Notes: generated by a model not told the origin, from the sequence alone. A stretch of 64,000 bases of DNA from Emydura subglobosa (GCA_007922225.1 ML679969.1:20664932-20728931), one strand, 5' to 3'. Shown: positions 10,651 to 21,215, counted from the stretch's first letter. A program made the numbers and translations.

Positions 10651-11125
10651 CAAGACAAATCAATAGGCATGCACTTCGGAAATGGGCCTCTTTGTACAGA
10701 GCGGGCTAGCGTGAAGATCGGGGGTGCTGGGAAAGCAGTAGGAGAGAGGCTGTCTAGAGAGGCCCTGCCAGCACTCAAACACACTGCACACAAAGGGAAG
10801 GCATGATGCTCGCGGCATGGAAGGACAGCTGAGGGGCCAGGACACCAGGGAAAACCAAATACACAGAGCAAAGTGCACAGAGAAGAATCCTGCCTGTCTG
10901 CCTGCCTGCCTTCCACTGAGTCTATGTGGTACAGGAGAGCTGCTGCCAGCAGCACATGGTGGCAGCCCCATGGGTGGCACAGCCCCATGGCAGGGAGCCT
11001 GCTGAGCAAAGAACAGAGGGTTGTGAGTCTTCACAGGCTCTTACGCCTGCTTCCTCACTGCTTGATAAGCACCGAAACTGAAAGAAAACAGCTTGCTAGG
11101 CATGAGAACCAGGGCAGAGGGGGAG
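10651..11125. other. Unassigned spacer
   Basis: GC-moderate DNA with a short TGCC run (CTGCCTGCCTGCC near 10903). Overlapping small ORFs on both strands have no recognisable domain. Confidence 0.35.
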
Positions 11126-11612
11126 GGAGCGGTGCTCACTAACAGTGAGAACCAGAGGGGTGTGAAAGCACACTAGGGGGTGCAGAGAGGTGTATGAATG
11201 CATACTGGTAAGGAGCAGAGGGGTGTGAATGCATGCTGGTGGGGCAAACAGTGGTGTGAATGCATGCTGGTGAGGGAGAAGGGGGCGCGAATGAACACTG
11301 GTGAGGAAGGAGAAAGGTGTGAATGCACATTGGTGGGGAGCAGAGGGCTGTGAATGCATACTATGGGGGAGAAGGGGTGTGAATGCACACACAGGGAAGG
11401 AGAAAGGTGTGAATGCACATTGGCATGGAAGAAGAAGGTGTGAATGCATATTGGCGGGGGCAGAGGGGTATGAATGCATGCAGGTGGTGGAAGGGGGTGT
11501 GAATGAACACTGGTGAGGAAGGAGAAAGGTGTGAATGCACATTGGCGGGGAGCAGAGGGTTGTGAATGTACATTGGTGGGGAGCAGAAGGCTGTGAATGC
11601 ACACTGTTGGCG
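11126..11612. repeat. 31-bp minisatellite, about 15 degenerate copies
   Basis: Units carry the core GTGTGAATGCACACTGGTG followed by a G/A-rich GGGAGCAGAGG segment. The best-preserved copies near 11320-11350 are spaced 31 bases. Unit divergence is mainly CACA/CATG at the centre and variation in the purine tract. Because 31 is not a multiple of three, every strand shows rotating frames, producing apparent Cys/His/Pro-rich minus-strand ORFs (11096-11930) that are not genes. Confidence 0.9.
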
Positions 11613-12039
11613 GAAGCATATGGAAAACAAATGAGTGACCACGGACAATGAAAACGAGACCCATCTCAGCATGGCTGCGAGGAGGATGCTGTCTGCCCAT
11701 GAAGCCCCAGAGTTCTGAGATCTTTGCCATGGAAGCAGCATGCTACCAGCAGGCGGGAGTAACACTTGATTCTTTGGGCTACTGATGCCAAATAATTTAC
11801 ATGAAAATGTCTCCTGTAAGCTGGCAAAGAGGGGAACCAGTTTGAGGGGACGGGACTTTCTCTGAGCACAGACACTGGAGTGCAGCAGACTTGTCCGTGT
11901 GGTAAGGAGGCAGAACTCAGCTGGTGCCATGGCAGCAGGTCACAACAGCCCTCTCCTGCTCTGCAGAAATCACCGAGGCAGGGCATTGAGAGAATCTGGG
12001 CACACTGGGTGAGTCAGGGCCATGGAGCTGAGCTGGGAA
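11613..12039. other. Mostly unassigned; small AT-rich patch at 11770-11825
   Basis: Single-copy-looking sequence. The patch CCAAATAATTTACATG at about 11789 stands out in composition and could belong to the regulatory cluster, but it is short. No gene is seen. Confidence 0.3.
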
Positions 12040-12135
12040 TGCTGGAGGCAGCTAATTTCTGCTTGAGCTCTCGCTGTTATCTCTGCCTTCCCTCCGCAGT
12101 TAACTTGAATTATTTACTGGGATTGTGACAGCTCC
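12040..12135. promoter_or_regulatory. Candidate short conserved non-coding element
   Basis: Contains GCTAATTTCTGC, then TTAACTTGAATTATTTACTGG, in an otherwise GC-rich stretch. A polypyrimidine tract ending CCGCAG precedes the TTAACTTG, resembling a splice acceptor, but the downstream frame closes quickly, so I favour non-coding. Confidence 0.3.
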
Positions 12136-12814
12136 ATTTCCCCTGAACAGGTGCAGCACTCCCTGCGCCCTGCTCCCAGCCCCAGTCTCCATCCACGACA
12201 GTCAGCCAGAGGGTGGGTGCTCCAGGAGCACAAGGGCCTGGATGCCAGGAAGGGGGCAGGGTGAGTGACTCTTTTCCCAGTGAGGTGCTAGGCAGGCTCC
12301 TCCTACACACAAATTCCTGATCCATCCCACATCTTTTCACGTTCGCACCCCCAGCTGTGCTCCTGCACCCAGCCACATTCCCAGTCTGAAAACAGGGCTG
12401 TGTCCCCTGCAGAGTGGAGGGGTGAGCACAGAGTCCCAGACACCCCAGGTTGTGAGCGGGGGCAGACCCTGGGCCTGCGTACACCACAGGCAAGCTAGCT
12501 AGAAACACCCTACAAAGTGAACGAGATTCCTCTCACCTCAGAGCTACCAGCAAACAGCCAGAGAATGAGAGCCTTGGTGCCAGGATGCTGGGCTCTACAG
12601 CAGAGATGGAAAGCACAAGTGCTGGAGAGGGGAGATCTGAGGGCAGCTCCTTCCCCGGCGTCCCCTCCTCTTCTCTGCCATTAAGGAGCAGAGCAGTACT
12701 CCAGGCCCTGGCTGTCCCCGTGATGTACGATGGGAAGAGATCATAGGGCTGGCCCGGTGCCCGTCATGGATGGGGCATCGCTGATGAGAGCTGTCTGGGC
12801 TCTCACCATCAGGC
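12136..12814. other. Unassigned spacer
   Basis: GC-rich DNA. A 132-codon minus-strand ORF (12110-12508) has no recognisable domain and is typical of GC-rich noise. Confidence 0.35.
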
Positions 12815-13000
12815 TCTCAGCCCTTTAATTATCTATCATTAAAATATCGATCCATATATTGTTTTCAATAAAGCAATGAAATGGGTCCATGTGATTTAGC
12901 CGTGAGCACATAGCCGAGTCTTTCTGGGACACAGCGCTCTCGCCCCCCCAGGGCCATCTGCTGCCGTCTGTAATGTGATCATTAATAAACTATCTGCTCT
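12815..13000. promoter_or_regulatory. Candidate conserved non-coding element
   Basis: Dense AT-rich block with TTTAATTATC, ATCATTAAAA, TATCGATCC (a ONECUT/CUT-like ATCGAT core), AATAAAGCAATGAAATGG, and GTGATCATTAATAAAC, embedded in GC-rich flanks. No tandem repeat or transposon ends were found. The profile is enhancer-like; conservation is not demonstrable here. Confidence 0.48.
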
Positions 13001-13635
13001 CCTGAGCCTTCCTCACTGGTGGCTCCCAAAGCAGGTGACAGGCTGCACCCTGGAGGCCCCTGTTTTCCATTGTCAGGCTCAGGTTGAGACCCACACTTAA
13101 AGCGGAAGTGGAGCACCTGCTGTGTAGGAATAAGGCAGCATACCCGCCCCAAACTCCCAGCACTTTGCTTCATGTCCAGAGTTCATTTCCTGAAGACACG
13201 AGGAAATCTGCAAATTCCTTTATGAGTCAGAAGTATTTGGAAAACCTCAGTTCAAATCCCTCTAGCAAATTCCTGATTTTTGAGATTTGAAAACACTCAG
13301 ATTTAGACAGCAGCAAACTTAAAGGCATTAAAGTCTCTGAACATGTTAACTGTGTATTTATTAACACTATTAGTCATAGCTGCTTCTAGCTACTGCAGGA
13401 TGTTTGTCCACAAATAGTGACATCCAGCGATGTGTTTGCTGGTGACTGAATGTTCCAGCATCTTAGCCTTCATTTCAGACCCTCAACATTTGTAACTCCA
13501 GTGACTTCCCTGCTACGTCCTCAGCTCATGGGGACTTCCAGGAAGCTACACTGCCGTACACCCACAGAGGAACTGGCCCTACGTTTGCAGCCTTCATTAA
13601 TGCAAAGGTGATTGTAATGTAACCAGTGCAGCATT
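13001..13635. other. Unassigned; AT-leaning part at 13280-13480
   Basis: No gene or recognised repeat. The segment around 13330-13400 (GTTAACTGTGTATTTATTAACAC) could be an additional non-coding element, but I cannot separate it from an old, decayed repeat. Confidence 0.3.
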
Positions 13636-14330
13636 GGCATCTGGAGCCTACAGCCATGGATATGAGAGGAGACTCAAAGAGCTTGGCTTGTTGAGCCCAA
13701 CCAAAAGAAGGCTGAAGGGAGATATGATTGTGCTGTGTAAATTCAACAGAGGGATAAATACCAGGATGGGAGAGGAATTATTTAAGTTTAGCACCAATAT
13801 GGACACAAGAACAAATGGGTATAAACTGGCCATCAGGAAGTTTAGACTTGAAATTAGAAGAAGGTTTCTAACCATCAAAGGAATGAACAGCCTTCCAAAA
13901 GGAGCAGTGGGGGAAGAAATCTAGCTGACTTCAACACTGAGCTTGATACATATATGGAGGGGATGGTATAATGGGACAGGCTAATTTGGCAATTGACTGA
14001 TCTTAGATTACTAGCAATAAATATGCCCAATGGCCTGTGATGGGGTGGGTTCTGAGTTACTACCAAGAATTCTTTCTGGGTGCCTGGTTGGTGAGTCTTG
14101 CCCATATGCTCAGGGTTTAGCTGATCGCCATATTTGGGGTCGGGAAGGAATTCTTCCCCAGGACAGATTGGCAGAGGCCCTGGTTTTTTGGGTTTTTATT
14201 TTATTTTATTTTATTTTATTTATTTTTGTCTTCCTCTGCAGCATGGGGCACGGGTATTTTAGAATGAATATCTTGGCATAACAGTAATTTTGGTGCAGTG
14301 GTGTAGATTATCTATTGTTGCAGGTTAAGT
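13636..14330 (+). mobile_element. CR1-clade LINE, 3' end (distinct subfamily with long 3' UTR)
   Basis: A 96-codon ORF (13634-13924) carries the C-terminal CR1 signature: YERRLKELGLLSPTKRRLKGDM, then a DTRTNGYKLAIRKFRLEIRRRF segment. It is followed by a long 3' UTR with GCCATATTTGGGGTCGGGAAGGAATT, a sauropsid CR1-type UTR. An ATTTT microsatellite interrupts the UTR. Everything upstream of the RT C-terminus is missing. Confidence 0.8.
14193..14227. repeat. (ATTTT)n microsatellite
   Basis: Six to seven TTTTA pentamers in a row inside the LINE 3' UTR; unstable low-complexity sequence. Confidence 0.9.
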
Positions 14331-14519
14331 CACCTACAGGAAACCAACAGGGAAGCCATTTGTCACTTAAGCGGCTATGCCATTTGGTGTTTCATTGGGT
14401 GAGCTATAAGCAATAATAGCTAAGGATGCACATTTTTAACAGTGACAGTGTAGCCTGATTTTGGGTGTATTAGTTAGTTAATAGTGTTATAGGCTCGCCA
14501 ATTGATCTGATCAGAAAAT

Positions 14520-15494
14520 AATGAGGTTCTTGTCCCTGAACCAGGCTCCAGAAGAATTTATAGGGACCCCGGGGTGCACAACAGGAAGATTCTTAGTGAT
14601 AAACAAGTTTGTATAATTTTATAAGCTTTTATTAAAATAACATAAAATGATAGACAAATGATTGATATAGAGAAAATGAACAATAAAATGGATAATACAA
14701 TCTTAATTTTAGAGACTCATATGGTATATATATTTCTACTATATGCTTTGGATTAATATACTCACATCCTTCCCCGATGACCTGGTTGAGAGAGATGTTT
14801 GGTTCCTCAACTCTTGAGCAGAGGGGTGGAGTAGGCAATGCTCGAGAGCTAAGAACTATAAGACTAAGACTAACACTACAAATAATGCTAAGTATAAAAT
14901 GAAGAAAGAAAAATCTTAACACCAACTAAAACTTCAAGCAGGAGTAGCTGACGATCACGCCAAATAGTATGATCTTCCCCTTCTTATACCCCAAGAATAT
15001 GAGTCCTCCTTCCAAGTCCATACTTGGATTTTCCCCCCCCCCCAAATTATTGGGGTACACATATTCTATAGGCCGGCAGGTTCGTGCGTATTAATGACAT
15101 ATCCACATCTTTCCAGATGGTTCCAGTTTACTTCACCTTTGTTATTTCTGGTCTTTTGTGGGTTTTGTCGTGTACTTGTTTTGATGCCTCCTGACTTATC
15201 CAGGCCAAAGGCCATGACCATATATGTCTTGCCCTTTTAGGCATCAACACTTATCTAGGCCAAAGATCCCGAATATATGTATGCTAACTGCGTAGCTGTC
15301 ATACAGGATGTGGCCTGTAAGGCACCTTGCATTACAGCAAAATATATAAATTCATAACTTTATTATAATCACACAATCATACTTAAACCATATTTAAATC
15401 ACCATCTATAAGAAAAGATATATATCACCATCTATAAGAAAAGATATATGTTTATATAATGCAAGCAAGCAGGCTAGTCCAATGGGCTACAACA
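14520..15494 (-). mobile_element. LTR-like AT-rich repeat, minus orientation
   Basis: The right edge ends CTACAACA, so the minus strand starts TGTTGTAGCCCATTGG, a typical LTR 5' end. AATAAAAGC lies on the minus strand near 14625 as a possible polyadenylation signal. A 27-base direct duplication (ATATCACCATCTATAAGAAA core) sits at about 15398-15450. A poly-C run is at 15040. The left boundary is only approximate. No pol motifs are present, so this is probably a solo LTR or non-autonomous element. Confidence 0.5.
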
Positions 15495-15495
15495 G

Positions 15496-15726
15496 TGTGA
15501 AAAAGTGGGAATTTTTGTAATATATTTATGAGGCCTATGTGTGCCTCAGTTTCCCCCTATATTTTCCATGGCTATCAGTGGAAGAAAAGGGATTAAGATT
15601 GCTTGCAGGCAAGAGTAAGAGACTGTGGGTGTCACTTCCCTGTCTGAGTGGAATGAAGAGTCATTAAGGAACTGGTTGAAACTAACCCAGATCAACAAGG
15701 CATTCAGAGAGATTCATGGATTTCCC
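15496..15726 (+). mobile_element. Partial LTR of the family found intact at 27.46-28.14 kb
   Basis: Begins TGTGAAAAAGTGGGAA and continues GTAATAT...GCCTATGTGTGCCTCA and later GAAACTAACCCAGATCAAC. This matches, in order, the reverse complement of 28143-27890 (GACAAAGTGGGAAC, CTGTGTGTGCCTCATTTTCCC, GAAACTGACCCAGATCAAC). Only about 230 of 682 bases remain before a CR1 starts abruptly at about 15727. Confidence 0.72.
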
Positions 15727-17620
15727 TGGACACAATACTTCAAATGTGGCCTCACTCCTGCTGAATAGAGAGGAATAATCACTTCGCTTGATCTGCTGGC
15801 AATGCTCCTACTAATGCAGCCCAATATGACATGAGCCTTCTTGGCAATAAGGGCACACGGTTGACTCATATCCAGCTTCTTGTCCACTGTAACTCTCAGG
15901 TCCTTTTCTGCAGAACTGCTGCCTCGCCCGTCAGTCCCCAGTCTGTAGCTGTGCATGGGATTCTTCTGGCCTAAGTGGAGGACTCTGCACTTGTCCTTGT
16001 TGAACCTCATCAGATTTCTTTTAGCCCAATCATCCAATTTGTCTAGGTCACTCTGAATCCTATCCCTACCCTCCAGTGTATCTACCACTACCCCAGGTTA
16101 GTGTTATCCAGGAACTTGCTGAGGGTGCAATCCACCCCATCCTCCAGATCATTAATGAAGATGTTGAACAAAACCAGCCCCAGGAACGACCCTTGGAGCA
16201 CTCCACTTATTACCGGCTGCCAACCAGACATGGAGCCATTGATCACTACCTGTTGAGCTTGATGATCTAGCCAGCTTTCTATCTACCTTATAGTCTATTC
16301 ATCCAACCCATACTTCTTTAATTTGCTGATAGGAATACTGTGAAAGACCATATCAAAATCTTTGCTAAAGTCAAGGTATATCATGTCCACCGCTTTCCCC
16401 ACATCCACAGAGCCAGTCATCTCACCATAGAAGGCAATCAGGTTGGTCAAGTATGACTTGCCCTTGGTGAATCCATGCTGACTGTTCGTGATCACCTTCC
16501 TCTCTTCCAAGTGCTTCAAAATGGATTCCTTGAGGACCTGCTCCATGAGTTTTCCAGGGACTGAGGTGAGGCTGACTGGTCTGTAGTTCCTCAGATTCTC
16601 CTTCTTCCCTTTTTTAAAGATGGGCACTATATTTGCTTTTTTTCAATTGTCCGGGACCTCCCCCAATCGCCACGAGTTTTAAAAGATAATGGCCAATGGT
16701 TCTGCAATCACACCAGCCAACTCCCTCAGCACCCTTGGATGTATTGTATCTGGCCCCATGGATTTGTGCATGTCCAGCCTTTCTAAACAGTCCTGAACCT
16801 GTTCTTACATCATTGAGGGCTGCTCATCTCCTCCCCATACTGTGCTGCCTAGTGCAGTAGTTTAGGAGCTGACATTGCCTGTGAAGACAGAGGCAAAAAA
16901 AGCATTGAGCACTTCAGCTTTTTCCACATCATCTGTCACTAGGTTGCCTCCCCCATTCTGTAAGGGGCTCACACTTTCTCTGACCTTCTTGTTGCTAACA
17001 TACCTGTAGAAACCCTTGTTATCTGTCATGTCCCTTTCTAGCTGCAAATCCAATTGTACGTTGGCCTTCCTGATTTCACCCTGCATGTTCAAGCAATATT
17101 TTTATACTCCTCCCTAGTTATCTGTCCAAGCTTCCACTTCTTGTAAGCTTCCATTTTGTATTTTAGCTCACTGAAGATTTCTCTGTTAAGCCAAGCTGGT
17201 CGCCTGCCATATTTGCTATTCTTTCTGCACATCGGGATGGTTTGTTCCTGTGCCCTCAATAAAATTCCTTTAAAATACAGCCAGACCTCCTGGACTCCTT
17301 TCCCCCTCATATTAGCCACCCAGGGGATCCTGCCCATCAGCTCCCTGAGGGAGTCAGAGTCTGCTTTTCTGGAGTCCAGGGTCTGTATTCTGCTGCTCTC
17401 CTTCCTTCCTTTTGTCAGGATCCTGAACTTGACCATCTCATGGTCACTACTACCCACTTCTACTTCCCCTACCAATTCTTCCCTGTTTGTGAGCAGCAGG
17501 TCAAGAGGTTGGTTGTTCCAGCACTTGCACCAGGAAGTTGTCCGCAACACTCTCCATATCTTCCTCCTCCTCCCGTCCTGGGCCCTGAGTGCTGCTTGCT
17601 CCTGATTTTGTTCTCTGCTA
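15727..17620 (-). mobile_element. CR1 LINE, endonuclease C-terminus through most of RT; 3' end missing
   Basis: Longest CR1 coding remnant in the window. From 5' to 3' on the minus strand: the endonuclease end with the catalytic-type SDH motif (SSDHEMVKFRI, in the 276-codon ORF 17089-17919); the EYKNIA linker; [13 protein letters not shown] (16862-17092); the RT fingers [13 protein letters not shown] and [10 protein letters not shown] (16295-16627); a damaged active box read as FLDNT near 16100; and [12 protein letters not shown] through RPHLKYC (15714-16088). The sequence stops at RPHLKYCVQ, so the last ~130 codons and the 3' UTR are absent, which is unusual for LINEs. Confidence 0.92.
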
Positions 17621-17769
17621 ATACATGTGAGGTCAAGCTCCCACACTCCTCGTGCTCTGTTCCAGCAGCGGCCCCTGTAAATCTCGGCTGTCTGTTTATA
17701 TAGCGACCCTCTGAAGGGCTGCTTCAGCACAGAGGGGGTGGCTGCTGTCTTGTGGAGACCTTGTGATTT

Positions 17770-17935
17770 CTTTTGGACAAAGGGATGTGCATGTGTGTGT
17801 GCATGGGCTTGAGTGCATATGTGACTGAGTGTGACGGGGTGCAGGTGTGTGTCTGGGGGTGGGCATGAATTAAGGCCATTCATGTGCAGGCATGTATGTG
17901 TGTGAGCATGGGTGTGCATAAGGACTGGCTGACCG
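17770..17935. repeat. Degenerate (GT)n-rich simple repeat
   Basis: TGTGTGTG stretches mixed with GCATG and GGGTGTG units. Read on the minus strand it supplies the artificial His/Thr-rich N-terminus of the 276-codon ORF that runs into CR1. Confidence 0.7.
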
Positions 17936-18164
17936 GCGTGTCACAGGGAAGTGCACACATCAGCCCCAGGGTTTGGTGTTGTTCTTATGCCAGGGGGTGG
18001 GGTGGGTTTGGGTGGGCTGGCCCAGCCCCAGAGCTGGGGATGCATTGACAGTGACTGGAAAAGTTCACAGCTGCCCTTTCTTATGTGCAGCATGTGCCAT
18101 TGGTGCCTGGAGCCAGTTCCAACCCCCACATTCAAGTGGCTCTGTGAGGGGAGTGGGGATTCAG

Positions 18165-18425
18165 GGATGGTGGAGAGAGGGGGGAATTCAGTAACAGTTG
18201 GGGGGCAGGGATTTGGTGAAGTGACAGGAGGGGTGGATTTGGTGAGTATAGAGGGGATGCAGGGATTCATTGACTGGGGGGAGGGGTAGAGTTGTGACAG
18301 CAGGGGAGGGATGGAGTTGGTGACAGTGGGGGACACGGGGACTCAGTGACAGTGGGGGAGGGATGGAGTTGGTGGCAGCAGGGGATTTGGGGACCCGGTG
18401 ACAGCATGGGAGAGGTGGATTCGCT
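18165..18425. repeat. Degenerate G-rich minisatellite
   Basis: Repeated GGGATGGAGTTGGTGACAGTGGGG and GGATTCAGTGACAG units of irregular 20-45 base spacing. The plus strand is strongly G-biased with several GGGG tracts, so quadruplex formation is possible. Confidence 0.72.
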
Positions 18426-18961
18426 TCCAGCATTGCCCTGTGTTTGCATTACCCCCACATTTCCAACTTCTTGGCAGCACAGAACTGCCCTGGGGGGAGG
18501 GCCGGGGGAGGGCTGGGTCTTTGGGTACCCCACAGGAGCCAAGAAGCCCTTGAGCTGTTGAGGACAGGGCGTTTCCTCTGTCCCCCTCCACAGATCTGGC
18601 TGGGGAGGAAGACCTCAATGTGCAACGTCGCAGGTTATAATGGGGTTTATGTGAACACAAATGCGAGTGACAGTCTGGTCTCTCCACAAGCCTGTTATGC
18701 ACTCTGCTAAAGCAGGGGAAACCCGTCCCTGCCCTAGGCCTGGGGAGTTTGGGGCTCTCCCCTCTGTGCGGCCTGCTGGCCAGAGCACTCCTGGCCCTGC
18801 GTCCACTCCTGTCTGGCTGGACGCTTGGGCCATGCTGGCCACCCGAGACCTCAGTGGCTGCCCTGTCCCCCTCTCCCCTGCTTCAGACCCAGGATAGCTC
18901 TTCCAGAGCATGCCAAGCCTGCGGCAGGAGGCAGCTCCACCAGCTAGGGCGCTGGGGAGTG
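18426..18961. other. Unassigned spacer
   Basis: GC-rich DNA with overlapping ORFs on both strands and no domains. A short stretch at 18620-18690 (CAGGTTATAATGGGGTTTATG) contrasts in composition but is too short to call. Confidence 0.3.
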
Positions 18962-19475
18962 TCACTGGTCATGTTCAATTAAGAGTTTTCAGCTTCGTCT
19001 CAAAATGAGCATTTGTGTTCGGTGCTGAAGCCTCCCCCCGCCATCTGCTGTGCAGCCGGGCCCCGGCAGCCCCCCCACCGCACTCACTGCCTGATAGGAA
19101 AGCTGCTCACACACTTATTTAACACCATGTTTATGCCAATGTTATTTGAGAAATAATTGCAGTCTTTTAATTAATTAGGGTAAAAAATTAAATATTACAG
19201 GCACGCATAAAATCCGGAGACTTTAAAACAATAATTATTGGGTAAGTAATTGAATTACAATTCCGTTCGTGACAAAGAGATCAGCGGGAAGGAGTGTATC
19301 GGCTCCGTTGCCTGTGCACGGAGACGCGGCAGCACTTTTGACTGATGGGATTAGACCAACCACGTTCCGTTTACTTGGGATTTTAATCAAACGGAACATT
19401 TTAAAGAGCACTTTCCCCCTCTTGATTGTATAATGAGGACACTTCACACTTCATAAATGGCATCTAATTAATGGC
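18962..19475. promoter_or_regulatory. Strong candidate conserved non-coding element (about 0.5 kb)
   Basis: The most striking AT-rich non-repetitive island in the window. It has TTTAATTAATTAGGG and AAATTAAATATTAC, AATAATTATTGGG, GTAATTGAATTAC, two OTX/PITX-like GGATTA-type sites (GGGATTAGACC, and GATTTTAATC as a near-palindrome), and TCTAATTAATGG. There is no transposon end, no tandem repeat and no codon structure. A GC-rich stretch (19030-19090) splits it into two lobes. It is probably an enhancer of a neighbouring developmental gene; which gene is unknown. Confidence 0.55.
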
Positions 19476-19489
19476 CACAGCCCCCTGTA

Positions 19490-19625
19490 GATAGAGGCAG
19501 GGGTTCTGCCCCATTTTACAGATGGGGAAACTGAGGCACAGAGGCCTTGCCTGAGGCTGTGCTGGGAGTGGAATGTAGGGCATGCCACCACTCAATGCAA
19601 CACACTCTCCTCTAGCCCAGGCGGT
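19490..19625 (+). mobile_element. MIR-like SINE remnant
   Basis: CCCCATTTTACAGATGGGG followed by AAACTGAGGCACAGAG is the well-known MIR segment. It is followed by a decayed TGCC...GGGAGTGGAAT part and a C/T-rich CTCTCCTCTAGCCC tail. The tRNA-derived head is not recognisable. It is old, consistent with the ancient amniote MIR age. Confidence 0.8.
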
Positions 19626-19799
19626 CCTGCCCCCCAGCTGTACATGTAGTCCCAAAGGCCTAGTTCATGTGGGCCCAAATGGTGCAGGCCTACGCAGTGG
19701 AGCTGGCCCTGGCTGCAGGCGCAGTGGTGGGGTCGCCGTGCGGAAAGAGTGAGGCAAGGCATGTGCAGGGAGCCACGTCCTTTTAAAGCCGGTGGTGTG

Positions 19800-20190
19800 A
19801 ATGTACCTAGTGTCTCCCGGCCGTCGGGTGGCTGAGGGGAGATGAGCCGACTGCGCGTCGTTGGCTGTTTACAAGCGTGTAGGTATCATTGGCCCGCTGC
19901 AGCCCCCAGAGAGCGAGGAGCAGCTCTGCTCCCTGGCTGCAGGGTGTGAAAAGCTGGCGCCGGGCACAGGGAGTGAAGTGATCCTGTCGCTGGATCACAC
20001 GCTCATGACGGCCTGTCAAATCGGCTCCCCTCTTGCTTGCTTAGTGACCGTAACCGGCAGCGGCAGCGCGGCCTGGGAACCCGCCTGCTCAGAAAAGGTT
20101 TGTTTTGTTTGCCGGCATCAGGCTCATGAAAAATGCAGCCGCTCGTTGAGTTTTACATGGATTTTGTTTTAGCCCTGACTTCGTATGTGT
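19800..20190. promoter_or_regulatory. Candidate conserved non-coding element
   Basis: Non-repetitive and CpG-containing, with blocks such as GGCTGTTTACAAGCGTG (forkhead-like GTTTAC), CCTGTCAAATCGG (MEIS/TALE-like TGTCAA) and CATCAGGCTCATGAAAAATGCAG. There is no codon bias across the stretch. It is less AT-rich than the 19 kb island but similarly free of repeats. Confidence 0.38.
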
Positions 20191-20449
20191 CGCACTAGGG
20201 AACAGGAGGGGGCCAGCCACTGGAAACCCCGCAAAGGCATGTGCGGAGCAAGCTGCCCCACCCTGCCTCAGCACCCCCAGCCTTCTCCTGGGTCACGTCC
20301 CTGCCCCGGGCTCTGCCTCTTCTCCAGACTCCCTCTCCTCATAAGGCTGGGGGTGCTTCTCTTGCTTCTCATGTGGATGGAAAAAGGCCCATCGAGTTAA
20401 CCCAGCCTCCCCATCCTCACTCCTGGCCTGCTGGGGGGGCGTTGCCCGT

Positions 20450-20467
20450 TAGAGAGAGAGAGAGAGA
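20450..20467. repeat. (AG)n microsatellite
   Basis: AGAGAGAGAGAGAGAGA, about nine dinucleotides. Confidence 0.85.
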
Positions 20468-20539
20468 ATAGTCAATAAATAATAACACCCAGCCGCATTC
20501 ACTTGCTGGAGCTCACCCCACTACCCTGCCCAGCACCAC

Positions 20540-21215
20540 CTCCCCACCCCGCTACAGCCCATGGGCCCTGCACCCCTCACTCACCCCACCCCACAGGCCC
20601 TGCGCCCCTCACCCACCCCTACCCCACAGACTCTGCCTTCACACCCCACCCCACAAGCCCTGCGCCCCTCACCCAAATCACCCCACACACTCTGCCCTCA
20701 TACTCCACTCCGCATGGGCTGTGCCCGTCACCCACCCCACAAACCCTGCCCTCACACCCCACTCTACAGACCCTTTGCCTTTCACTCATCCCCACCCCAC
20801 AGTCTCTGCTCCTCTCACCCACCCTCACCTTGCACTCCTGACACTCCAGCCACAGCCCCTCCCCTCATGCCCCCTCACTCACCCCACCCCCATCCCACAG
20901 ACACTGACACTCACACCCCACCCTGCAGGCCCTGTGTCCCTCAGGGCACCCCCATCCTGCAAACCCTGCTCCCTTCACCCGGCCCTCATGGCCCAGCCTT
21001 CAGCCCTTTCTCACACACTCCATCCCACAGATCCTGCACCTCTCACCCCACCCACCCCCCACAGACCCTCCCCTCACCCCACAGATCCTCTTCATCCCCC
21101 CGCAGCAGCCCCACCCAGCCTCCCACCACTGTCCCTCTGCTCAGTATCCCTCACCTCACTCCTGCTCAGACTCTCCTGCCCCCCCTACTAGCACCCCACA
21201 GATTGCTCCTTCACC
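20540..21215. repeat. C-rich minisatellite, CACCCCACAG-CCCTGC units
   Basis: About twenty-five degenerate units built from CCCTGCCCCTCAC plus CCACCCCACAGAC, spaced roughly 20-30 bases. G is almost absent from the plus strand over 600 bases. The 221- and 156-codon Pro/His-rich ORFs on the plus strand and the CGVG-rich ORF on the minus strand come from the repeat and are not proteins. Confidence 0.85.

Noticed and set aside
11126..11612. CRISPR array
   Set aside because: Units are contiguous and diverge throughout, with no constant repeat and unique spacers, in a vertebrate sequence.
12050..12140. Internal exon with acceptor CCGCAG at about 12097
   Set aside because: The downstream frame is short, no donor follows at a convincing distance, and the sequence is AT-rich motif-dense instead of codon-like.
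17089..17919. 276-codon ORF with His/Thr-rich N-terminus as a novel protein
   Set aside because: The N-terminal part is a GT-rich simple repeat read in antisense; the rest is the CR1 endonuclease end and linker.
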